This document shows, in pieces, positions 28,749 to 35,962 of a stretch of DNA of 64,000 bases (position 1 is its first letter; every line of letters starts with the position of its first letter). Source of the DNA: Mariprofundus ferrooxydans PV-1 (GTDB taxonomy: Bacteria; Pseudomonadota; Zetaproteobacteria; Mariprofundales; Mariprofundaceae); the NCBI RefSeq assembly GCF_000153765.1, contig NZ_DS022294.1, positions 1 to 64,000 of the forward strand, in the 5' to 3' direction. Position numbers and translations under genes: made by a program. Below the pieces are notes generated by a model. That model was given only the letters and a program-made list of their open reading frames with translations. It was not told the origin of the DNA and made no database searches.

Positions 28749-28812
28749 AATATCTCCAGCAGTGTATCTGGGTTTCGGCGGCCGAAATTGAGCAACCGCA
28801 GTTCGAAATCGC

Positions 28813-30039
28813 TCATTCGCAAATCTGCAAATGCGGTACAGCCGTCACGAAGCGCCCACCCCACTGATTGACAGCCTTATTATGCTCCATCACCTCATCG
28901 GCTATATTCCACGGTAAAATCAGAATAAAGTCCGGCTTTTGATCATGGATATGTTCCGGCGCGAGAATAGGAATATGGCTGCCGGGCATAAATTTATTCT
29001 GCTTGGCGGCAGCTGCATCGCATACAAACGGCAGCAGGTCGGGCTTGACACCTGCATAATTAAGCAATGTATTACCCTTGGCCGCAGCACCATAAGCGGC
29101 AACCGTTTTCCCCGAGCGCTTCTGCTCAATCAAAAACGACAACAAATCGTTTTTCACACGATCTGCCTTGGGCTGGAAAGCCAGGTAGACATCCAGTCCT
29201 CGCATGCCGGCAGCAAGCTCTGCAGCCAGAACGGCATGCACGGCAGCACGGACCTCGAAACCGGCATCAGCATGGCAACCGTAAACCCGCAGACTGCCTC
29301 CGTGGGTAGGCAGCTGCTCCACATCATATACAACCAAACCTGCGCGTTCAAAAATGCGCTGTACGCTATACAGCGACAGATAGGAATAGTGTTCATGGTA
29401 AACCGTATCGAACTGGTTAAGCTGAATAAGGTTGAGCAGGTGTGGAAATTCCAGTGTGATTGTGCCGCCCGGCTTCAACGCAGTTTTTAGCCCCATGGTG
29501 AAATCATTGATGTCAGGGACATGGGCATAGACATTATTGCCCAGAATCAGGTCAGCCTGCTTATCTTCGGCAACAAGATTCTCAGCCAGTGACTGACCGA
29601 AAAACTCCCTCATCACAGGGATATTCAGTTGCTCTGCTGCATCGGCAGTACTGGCTGTCGGCTCAACCCCCAGACAGGGAACGCCCGCCTCGACAAAATT
29701 GCGCAGCAGGTAGCCATCGTTTGATGCCACTTCGATCACAAAGCTCTCTTCATCCAAATGCAGTCGGTCGCTGATCATATCGCAGTAGTCGGCGGCATGT
29801 TGCATCCAGCCGGATGAGGTCGATGAGAAATAGGCGTAGTCTTTAGTAAACAGCTCATCCGAACGCGCATAATCCTCGGTCTGAACCAGCCAGCAGCTAT
29901 CACAAACATGCAGCTTCAACGGAAAATAGAGCTCAGGCGCATGCAAATCCGCCGGGTTTAGATAGGCATTGGATGGCGGCGCAAATCCCAGATCGAGAAA
30001 AACATGCTGCAGTGGCAACTTACAGTGACGGCATTTCAT
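28813..30039 (-). CDS. NDP-sugar C-methyltransferase
   Basis: A 408-aa protein with three parts: an N-terminal Cys4 zinc-binding domain (CRHCKLPL...CDSCWL, about residues 3-50), a central SAM domain (VIEVASNDGYLLRNF; VLGVEPTAS-like GVEPTAST), and a C-terminal Rossmann-like domain (VAAYGAAAKGNTLLNY). This is the layout of TylC3-type NDP-4-ketosugar 3-C-methyltransferases. It lies just upstream of rfbF in sequence order, which suggests a branched CDP- or GDP-deoxysugar, although no CDP-glucose dehydratase is encoded here. Confidence 0.9.
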   Translation of the reverse strand: MKCRHCKLPLQHVFLDLGFAPPSNAYLNPADLHAPELYFPLKLHVCDSCWLVQTEDYARSDELFTKDYAYFSSTSSGWMQHAADYCDMISDRLHLDEESFVIEVASNDGYLLRNFVEAGVPCLGVEPTASTADAAEQLNIPVMREFFGQSLAENLVAEDKQADLILGNNVYAHVPDINDFTMGLKTALKPGGTITLEFPHLLNLIQLNQFDTVYHEHYSYLSLYSVQRIFERAGLVVYDVEQLPTHGGSLRVYGCHADAGFEVRAAVHAVLAAELAAGMRGLDVYLAFQPKADRVKNDLLSFLIEQKRSGKTVAAYGAAAKGNTLLNYAGVKPDLLPFVCDAAAAKQNKFMPGSHIPILAPEHIHDQKPDFILILPWNIADEVMEHNKAVNQWGGRFVTAVPHLQICE

Positions 30040-30196
30040 TATAAACTATTTCCTGAAGTTCAAGTATTGGTTAGCAGGTATCATCTATTGCAGGCGGGTA
30101 TGATGGTAGCATTTATCTCGGCTAACACTCGCCATCATGGGAACTGAATGGACTGACAATGTTGCTCTGCAACCGCGAATTGGCCGCAAAGCAACC

Positions 30197-30970
30197 TCAT
30201 CTCCACACCTTCCATGGCGCACTGCCGGAAGACCACAGCTCTTCAAGTTGCGTCTTGTCGCGCAGCGTATCCATGGGCTGCCAGAAACCGTGGTGCCGGA
30301 ATGCTGCCAGCTCGCCCTCTGATGCCAGCCCCTTCAGCGGTTCGAGTTCCCATGAGGTCGCATCTCCTTCGATACGTTCAAGTACTTTTGGTGAAAGCAC
30401 GAAGAAGCCGCCATTGATCCATCCGCCATCGCCATGCGGTTTCTCTTCGAAACAGCCTACCTTGAGCTCATGCGTGATCTCCATGGAACCGAAACGCCCG
30501 GGTGGTTGCACAGCTGTGACCGTAGCCTGACAGCCCTGCTCCTGGTGAAAACGGATCAATTCGCTGATATCGACATCGCTGACTCCGTCGCCGTAGGTGA
30601 AACAGAACGCTTCGTCATCCAGATACTCACCGACTCGTTTCAATCGACCACCGGTCATCGAATTATCGCCAGTGTCGACAAGCGTTACTTTCCAAGGCTC
30701 GACCGCATTCTGGTGCACTTGCATCGAGTTATCATTCATATCGAAGGTTACATCCGACATATGCAGGAAATAGTTGGCAAAATACTCTTTTACCATATAA
30801 CCCTTGTAACCCAGGCAGATAATGAATTCATTGATACCGTGGGCACTGAATACCTTCATGATATGCCAAAGTATTGGCTTACCTCCAATCTCAATCATTG
30901 GCTTGGGCCTAAGGTGCGTCTCCTCACTGATTCGAGTTCCCAAGCCACCTGCAAGAATAACTGCTTTCAT
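30197..30970 (-). CDS. rfbF: glucose-1-phosphate cytidylyltransferase
   Basis: A 257-aa nucleotidyltransferase. The N-terminus [18 protein letters not shown] carries the L-A-G-G-x-G-T-R signature. [26 protein letters not shown]-like [12 protein letters not shown] and [14 protein letters not shown] are typical of RfbF, which makes CDP-glucose from CTP and glucose-1-phosphate. Length matches the family. It follows wzt with a one-base gap. The expected partner, CDP-glucose 4,6-dehydratase (RfbG), is not encoded in the window. Confidence 0.92.
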   Translation of the reverse strand: MKAVILAGGLGTRISEETHLRPKPMIEIGGKPILWHIMKVFSAHGINEFIICLGYKGYMVKEYFANYFLHMSDVTFDMNDNSMQVHQNAVEPWKVTLVDTGDNSMTGGRLKRVGEYLDDEAFCFTYGDGVSDVDISELIRFHQEQGCQATVTAVQPPGRFGSMEITHELKVGCFEEKPHGDGGWINGGFFVLSPKVLERIEGDATSWELEPLKGLASEGELAAFRHHGFWQPMDTLRDKTQLEELWSSGSAPWKVWR

Positions 30971-30971
30971 G

Positions 30972-32243
30972 CTAAGGCCTTTTTCCTTGACTTACAGATG
31001 TTTCCCAAACCAGTTGAGGACGAACCACACCGGGTAAGTCCCCATGATAATCGCCTCTTGCAGAGTCCCCTGATGCATTGTCCACTACTTCAAAGGCAAC
31101 CACATCCTGCTCATAAAAATGTACGCACTGCGGTTCAAACGTGGTCAGAGCCACACCTACAAGCATCGTTCCTTCAGCCAACAAGTTCCCGGGGATCCAC
31201 GCCGTGCTCTTATAGCGCCCAAGCTCCTTGGGCAGGTCACAGTGTTCAGATTTGTTATCTATTGAGATAAAAGCGTATACACCCTCACTGTTAAAAAAAT
31301 GACAGTTTGGCTGAAGCACATGACCTGACTTCAACACTTCGTACTCTACCTCAATGCCAACTGGCTTATGAATATCGACCCGTTCGGAGGTAATGCCGTC
31401 CTCAGAACAGACCCTGACACTTAAAAGTCGAGCCACATCATCGCCCGGAGCCGTGGCAGAATCATCCCACCGGGCCCATGCCCCGGTCCCCGTACCCTCC
31501 TGCAAATAGCTTTTAATAACGTGGTGAACTGGGCCATCGGCAACAACACCGCCCTGATTCAACAGTATTGCCCGATTACATAAGCGACTGATGGTGCCCA
31601 TATTATGGGAGACAAACAGTACCGTTCGCCCCTGCTTGCCAACTTCCTGCATCTTTCCCATACACTTCTTCTGGAAAGTTGCATCACCAACGGCGAGCAC
31701 TTCATCAACAATCAATATTTCCGGTTCAAGGTGCGCAGCCACGGCAAATGCAAGACGCACATACATGCCTGATGAATATCGTTTCACCGGTGTGTCGAGA
31801 AACTTCTCCACCTCGGCAAATGCAACGATCTCATCGAATTTTGACTGAATCTCCTTACGCGACATACCGAGAATAGCGCCGTTGAGATATATATTCTCTC
31901 GTCCGGTCAGTTCCGGGTTGAAGCCTGTTCCTACCTCCAGCAGGCTGGAGACGCGTCCATTGAGCTCAATTCTGCCCGTACTCGGATCAGTAATACGGGA
32001 TAGAATTTTGAGAAGCGTGGACTTGCCTGCACCGTTCTTACCGATAATTCCGACTACCTCACCCTGCTGAATATCAAAACTGACATTCCGTAGGGCCCAG
32101 AACTCCTCGGCCACTTCCTCTTGCATGGAGCGTCCCGTCAGACGCTGCAATCCCCGTTTGAACGGGTTGGTCAGATTTTTTGAGCTGACGATATGTCCAA
32201 GCTGGTATTTCTTCGAAACGCCTTCAACCTTAATCATAGACAT
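30972..32243 (-). CDS. wzt: polysaccharide ABC exporter ATP-binding protein (Wzt) with C-terminal glycan-binding domain
   Basis: A 423-aa protein. The ABC domain has Walker A GKNGAGKS at residues 68-75, the signature YSSGM near 156, and Walker [13 protein letters not shown] near 175-186. The about 150 residues after position 265 form a beta-rich region (VRVCSEDG..., [13 protein letters not shown]) of the Wzt C-terminal type, which in characterised systems binds the modified non-reducing end of the glycan before export. It is paired with wzm; a heptamer-repeat array fills the 129-base gap between them. Confidence 0.93.
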   Translation of the reverse strand: MSMIKVEGVSKKYQLGHIVSSKNLTNPFKRGLQRLTGRSMQEEVAEEFWALRNVSFDIQQGEVVGIIGKNGAGKSTLLKILSRITDPSTGRIELNGRVSSLLEVGTGFNPELTGRENIYLNGAILGMSRKEIQSKFDEIVAFAEVEKFLDTPVKRYSSGMYVRLAFAVAAHLEPEILIVDEVLAVGDATFQKKCMGKMQEVGKQGRTVLFVSHNMGTISRLCNRAILLNQGGVVADGPVHHVIKSYLQEGTGTGAWARWDDSATAPGDDVARLLSVRVCSEDGITSERVDIHKPVGIEVEYEVLKSGHVLQPNCHFFNSEGVYAFISIDNKSEHCDLPKELGRYKSTAWIPGNLLAEGTMLVGVALTTFEPQCVHFYEQDVVAFEVVDNASGDSARGDYHGDLPGVVRPQLVWETSVSQGKRP

Positions 32244-32260
32244 AATGGCAGCCTCCGGCT

Positions 32261-32368
32261 GAGTGGAAAGTTGTAAGTTGCAGGTTGAATGTTTGCAGAC
32301 AATTGCGATGAGCTTTCAACTTTCAACCTATAACTTTGAACTGACCTGCTAACTTTCAACTTGTAACT
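32261..32368. repeat. heptamer repeat array 2 (wzm/wzt junction)
   Basis: Two opposed arms of 7-base units: AGTTGTA-AGTTGCA-GGTTGAA on the left, and TTTCAAC twice, then TATAACT, TTGAACT and a final TTCAACT-TGTAACT on the right. The array fills nearly the entire gap and begins about 8 bases after the wzm stop codon. Confidence 0.85.
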
Positions 32369-32372
32369 ACCC

Positions 32373-33239
32373 CTACACCACATCTGCAAAATTCTTCTCG
32401 ACACGCGTAAAATAGAAAAGCCCGACCACCAAAAAGAGAATGCTGAATCCAACCGAGTAGAACAGGCTTATCCAGTTCATGGGCTGCTCAAGAAGAATCG
32501 AACGAAAACAGTTAATGTATCCATACATCGGGTTGAAATCGAGCAGCCAGCGCCATTTTTCTGATACAACTTCAGCCGGATACATAACAGGCGTCAGGTA
32601 CATCCAGAACGTAGTAATATAGCTCAGTACCATGCCGAAGTCGCGAACCTTGACTATGATGGCTGAGAAAATCATACCAATGCCAACACTCAGGCAGGCA
32701 ATTCCGAGCATCACAACAGGAATTAACAGCGATGACACCGAAGGATAGAATCCGTAGTACATCATTAACAAAAACAGCACAAACAATGCGATTAGAAAAT
32801 CAACCATGCCGCTGCCCAAACTTGAAAGGGGAATCCATAGCCGCGGAAAATACACCTTTGTAACAATGGATTGGTTGGCCACCAAGCTGTTACCTGCCCT
32901 GCCCAATGCACCCTGGAAAAAGCTCCATGGCAGAATCCCAGCCATGACAACCAGCTGATAAGGCACATCTCCGGTCAGCGAATCAAAACCAGCCAGCTTT
33001 CCGAATATGACAGTAAATACAACCATTGACATGATCGGTTGAAGTGCCGCCCAGGAAAAGCCGAGCAGCGTCTGCTTATATCGCACCTTGATATCCCGGG
33101 AGGTAAAAGCCCACAACAAACCACGATAGTGCCACAGCTCATGCCAGCGCACAGGAATCCAGCCCGTACGGGGCCTGATTACCGTTCTGTGTTTACGTAA
33201 ATCTGTTGCTGAATCGTTCAAGGAATTCACTCCGTTCAT
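32373..33239 (-). CDS. wzm: polysaccharide ABC exporter permease (Wzm)
   Basis: A 288-aa ABC-2-type permease. A cytoplasmic N-terminus (RPRTGWIPVRWHELWHYRGLL) precedes six hydrophobic segments. YKQTLLGFSWAALQPIMSM and the DFNPMYGYINCFRSILL region are conserved in Wzm/TagG permeases. With Wzt it forms the inner-membrane exporter for fully polymerised lipid-linked glycan. It is flanked on both sides by heptamer arrays. Confidence 0.93.
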   Translation of the reverse strand: MNGVNSLNDSATDLRKHRTVIRPRTGWIPVRWHELWHYRGLLWAFTSRDIKVRYKQTLLGFSWAALQPIMSMVVFTVIFGKLAGFDSLTGDVPYQLVVMAGILPWSFFQGALGRAGNSLVANQSIVTKVYFPRLWIPLSSLGSGMVDFLIALFVLFLLMMYYGFYPSVSSLLIPVVMLGIACLSVGIGMIFSAIIVKVRDFGMVLSYITTFWMYLTPVMYPAEVVSEKWRWLLDFNPMYGYINCFRSILLEQPMNWISLFYSVGFSILFLVVGLFYFTRVEKNFADVV

Positions 33240-33240
33240 A

Positions 33241-33329
33241 AGTTACAGGTAATGCGGTTGAAAGTTGAAAGTAAAATGCAGTAAAGGCTCTAACTTTCTA
33301 CTTTCTCGCTTGAAACTTTCAACTTTTTC
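33241..33329. repeat. heptamer repeat array 3 (galE/wzm junction)
   Basis: Left arm AGTTACA, GGTTGAA and AGTTGAA units; right arm TAACTTT, CTACTTT, TTGAAAC and TTTCAAC units. The right arm overlaps the last about 13 codons of galE, which ends MKKLKVSSEKVES. Confidence 0.85.
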
Positions 33330-34291
33330 ATATGCCATTTCCACGCGGTTTCTATGATGGTTTCCAGAGCGCCAAGGGTCGGCTGCCAGCCCAGCTCTCT
33401 CGATATCACCGCAGCATCGCCGGCTAAAGCAGGCGCATCACCCGGGCGCCGGGGACCGTATTGAACAGGTATCTCTTTACCCGTCACGCTAGCTGCAACC
33501 TCGATAAGCTCCCTGATGGAGTAACCCTTGCCATTGCCCAGATTGTAAGCCCGGCTTTGCTCACCGCGCAACAAAGCCTGCAACGCCAGCAGGTGCGCAT
33601 TCGCCAGATCGGTCACATGTATATAATCCCGTATACAGGTGCCATCAGGCGTATCGTAGTCCGTACCGTTGATCATAATTGAATCCCTGACGCCTGCTGC
33701 GGCATCCAGAACCAGCGGTATCAGATGCGTTTCAGGTTCGTGATCCTCACCAATCTCGCCATCCGGATCTGCTCCGGCCGCATTGAAGTAGCGCAAGGCT
33801 ACAAAACGGAGGCCGTAGGCAGAATCATAGTCCTTGAGGATACGCTCTACCATCAGTTTGGAGGCGCCATAAGGGTTGATCGGTTGCTGAGCATGCGTTT
33901 CCGGAATCGGGATGACTTCGGCTTCGCCATAGGTGGCGCAGGTGCTGGAAAACACGATTTTATTCACGCCGTGCCTGCGCATGGCATCCAGCAGATTCAA
34001 CGTACCGGCAACATTGTTGCGATAATATTTGCCCGGCTCTCCGACCGATTCTCCGACATAGGCATAGGCGGCAAAGTGCATGACAGCGGCGAAATCGTAC
34101 CGGGCAAACACTTCATTCAGCCGCGTTTCATCGGCCAGATCACCGCGCTCAAACGGGCCCCACTGCACCGCCCATTCATGGCCATAAACCAGATTATCAA
34201 ACACCACCGGCGTATAGCCAGCTTTTGCCAACGCTTTGCAGGCATGACTGCCGATATATCCGGCTCCGCCGGTGACTAAGACATAAGACAT
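33290..34291 (-). CDS. galE: UDP-glucose 4-epimerase
   Basis: A 333-aa GalE. The NAD motif GGAGYIGSH is at residues 7-15, with VVFDNLVYGHEWAV, HFAAYAYVGESV, SSTCATYGE and PYGASK (catalytic Y-x3-K), plus RYFNAAGADPDGEIGE, all diagnostic. It interconverts UDP-Glc and UDP-Gal for the glycan. The final LKVSSEKVES tail is encoded by heptamer repeats and is unlikely to be part of the ancestral protein. Arrays lie at both ends of the gene. Confidence 0.95.
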   Translation of the reverse strand: MSYVLVTGGAGYIGSHACKALAKAGYTPVVFDNLVYGHEWAVQWGPFERGDLADETRLNEVFARYDFAAVMHFAAYAYVGESVGEPGKYYRNNVAGTLNLLDAMRRHGVNKIVFSSTCATYGEAEVIPIPETHAQQPINPYGASKLMVERILKDYDSAYGLRFVALRYFNAAGADPDGEIGEDHEPETHLIPLVLDAAAGVRDSIMINGTDYDTPDGTCIRDYIHVTDLANAHLLALQALLRGEQSRAYNLGNGKGYSIRELIEVAASVTGKEIPVQYGPRRPGDAPALAGDAAVISRELGWQPTLGALETIIETAWKWHMKKLKVSSEKVES

Positions 34292-34292
34292 C

Positions 34293-34451
34293 AGTTGTAA
34301 GTTCCAGGTTGAAAGTTGAAAGTTGGAAATTCCAGATTGAAAGTGGAAAGTTTCAAGTTGTTAAACATGGATATTTTTCCATTGGTTACCGACATTCAAT
34401 TGTTTCCCCTGATTTGCTACTTTCAACATGCTACTTTCTACTTTCAACAGG
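34293..34451. repeat. heptamer repeat array 4 (four-helix gene/galE junction)
   Basis: Starts next to the galE start codon. The left arm has about ten 7-base units (AGTTGTA, AGTTCCA, GGTTGAA, AGTTGAA, AGTTGGA, AATTCCA, GATTGAA, AGTGGAA, AGTTTCA). After a 55-base spacer, the right arm has GCTACTT and TTCAACA units. The right arm contains the stop codon of the four-helix-bundle gene. Confidence 0.85.
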
Positions 34452-34821
34452 ACTCTTTATTACTGCGTAGGTATCTTATCAGAGAGGCGATCATCCGGCT
34501 GATTTCAGATACTTCGCTGATCAACTTTCCAGACTGCGCCATATCAAGATAACCCTGATCGGTTGCGATATAGAGCTGACATCTGAGTTCGCCGGCCGAA
34601 CCTTTGGCGATAGTCAGAAAACGCGAAAACTCTTTAGCACCGCCACGCTCAAATCCCTCAGCGATATTGGACATGATGGATACGGATGAGCGACGAATCT
34701 GATCCTTCAAACCATAATCTCTGGAAAAGTCATCCAGCCTGGTCAGCGCATATACCTCATTGGTAAGCTCACGAGCCTTTTTCCATGCATCGATATCTTC
34801 AAAGCGTTCAAAGCTGCTCAT
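34444..34821 (-). CDS. four-helix-bundle protein (S23 / Avd-like family)
   Basis: A 125-aa protein that is almost entirely helical. It has the conserved N-terminus FEDIDAWKKARELTNEVY and the block DQIRRSSVSIMSNIAEGFERGG near residues 41-62, followed by EFSRFLTIAKGSAGELRCQL. These are signatures of the four-helix-bundle family found as 23S rRNA intervening-sequence proteins and as relatives of diversity-generating-retroelement Avd. There is no reverse transcriptase or variable protein nearby, so a DGR role is not supported. It is enclosed by heptamer arrays 4 and 5, and its stop lies in the repeat. It has no evident role in glycan synthesis. Confidence 0.9.
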   Translation of the reverse strand: MSSFERFEDIDAWKKARELTNEVYALTRLDDFSRDYGLKDQIRRSSVSIMSNIAEGFERGGAKEFSRFLTIAKGSAGELRCQLYIATDQGYLDMAQSGKLISEVSEISRMIASLIRYLRSNKESC

Positions 34822-34829
34822 TAACTAAT

Positions 34830-34935
34830 ATTCCAAAGTTCCAGGTTGAAAGTTGAAACCTGTAAACTTGTCACTTTCAACTTTCCAGCTCGTTACCATT
34901 AATTTGCTACTTGTAACTTTGAACTTTTCAACTCC
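34830..34935. repeat. heptamer repeat array 5 (gmd/four-helix gene junction)
   Basis: The left arm has AGTTCCA, GGTTGAA and AGTTGAA units. The right arm has CTTTCAA, CTACTTG, TAACTTT, GAACTTT and TCAACT units. The right arm overlaps the last dozen codons of gmd (ELKSSKLQVAN). Confidence 0.85.
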
Positions 34936-35879
34936 GCCTCTACCAGGCGCCGGATCAACTCTGCGAAATGAACTTCCGCTTTCCAGCCCAGACGCTCAAA
35001 CGCTCTGGAAGGATCGCCTTCGCTGAACATCAGGTCCGACGGACGATAGAGCGACTCATCCACCTCAACATGTTCACGCCAGTCGAGGTCCAGTGTCTGA
35101 AATACCAGTGCGACAAACTCTTCCAGCGAATGGCTCTCGCCAGTGGCAATAACGATGTCCTCCGGTGAATCCAGCTGCAACATGCGCCACATGGCATCGG
35201 CATACTCCGGTGCCCAGCCCCAGTCGCGACGGATAGCCATATTTCCCAGCCGTAGCTTATCTTTGCTGCCGCCGGCGATACTGCACGCTGTAGCGACAAT
35301 CTTACGGGTTACAAATCGGGCGGGTCTGAGCGGAGACTCGTGATTAAACAGGATACCCGAGCAGGCATGCAAGCCGTAGGCCTCCCGGTAGTTGGCCGTA
35401 GCCCAGAAGGCTGCCGCTTTGGCTGCAGCATAGGGACTTCGCGGGTGAAATGGTGTGGCCTCGTGACTGGGAGCGCCTTCGCGGACAGCACCGAAACATT
35501 CGCTGGAGCCGGCATTGTAGAGCCGTATCGGAGCATTGAGATAGCGCATTACTTCCAGTACCTGCAAGCTGCCAAGGGCAATGCTCTCCATGGTCTCCAT
35601 AGGCTGCGAAAAAGAGAGACCAACCGATGTCTGCCCGGCCAGATTATATATTTCATCCGGCTCAACCTGGGTAATCACCTGCAACAGATTCCTGAAGTCG
35701 ACCAGCGAGGCCGAGTGCAGTGACACCTGATCAGCAATACCTAGTTTGCCAAGGTTAGTGAATGAACGACTGTCTACATCGCGTGATGTGCCATGCACCC
35801 GGTAACCTTTTTTCAACAGCAGGTCGGCCAGATAGCAGCCGTCCTGACCGGAGATACCGAGAATCAGAGCTGTTTTCAT
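34899..35879 (-). CDS. gmd: GDP-mannose 4,6-dehydratase-like SDR
   Basis: A 326-aa extended SDR, slightly shorter than typical Gmd (about 345-370 aa). Motifs are GISGQDGCYLADLLLKKGY, VEPDEIYNLAGQTSVGLSF, SSECFG, FHPRSPYAAAKAAAFW (Y-x3-K), GILFNHESPLRPARFVTRKI and RRDWGWAPEYADAMW. It would make GDP-4-keto-6-deoxymannose, precursor of GDP-L-fucose, GDP-rhamnose or GDP-perosamine. None of the second-step enzymes is in the window. The C-terminal ELKSSKLQVAN is heptamer-encoded. Confidence 0.9.
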   Translation of the reverse strand: MKTALILGISGQDGCYLADLLLKKGYRVHGTSRDVDSRSFTNLGKLGIADQVSLHSASLVDFRNLLQVITQVEPDEIYNLAGQTSVGLSFSQPMETMESIALGSLQVLEVMRYLNAPIRLYNAGSSECFGAVREGAPSHEATPFHPRSPYAAAKAAAFWATANYREAYGLHACSGILFNHESPLRPARFVTRKIVATACSIAGGSKDKLRLGNMAIRRDWGWAPEYADAMWRMLQLDSPEDIVIATGESHSLEEFVALVFQTLDLDWREHVEVDESLYRPSDLMFSEGDPSRAFERLGWKAEVHFAELIRRLVEAELKSSKLQVAN

Positions 35880-35880
35880 A

Positions 35881-35962
35881 AATACAGTTGAAAGCTGAAA
35901 GTTGAAAGTTGAAAGTCAGCCGACTTGCAACCTGTAACTTGTAACTTGCAACTATTAACTTT
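35881..35962. repeat. heptamer repeat array 6 (wzc/gmd junction)
   Basis: Read on the minus strand, the array runs AAAGTTA-ATAGTTG-CAAGTTA-CAAGTTA-CAGGTTG-CAAGTCG, followed by the opposed units TTCAACT (twice), TTCAGCT and TTCAACT. It fills the whole 75-base gap and includes the wzc stop codon. Confidence 0.88.

Noticed and set aside
34444-34821. Four-helix-bundle gene as part of a diversity-generating retroelement
   Set aside because: No reverse transcriptase, template repeat or variable-region gene is present in the window.
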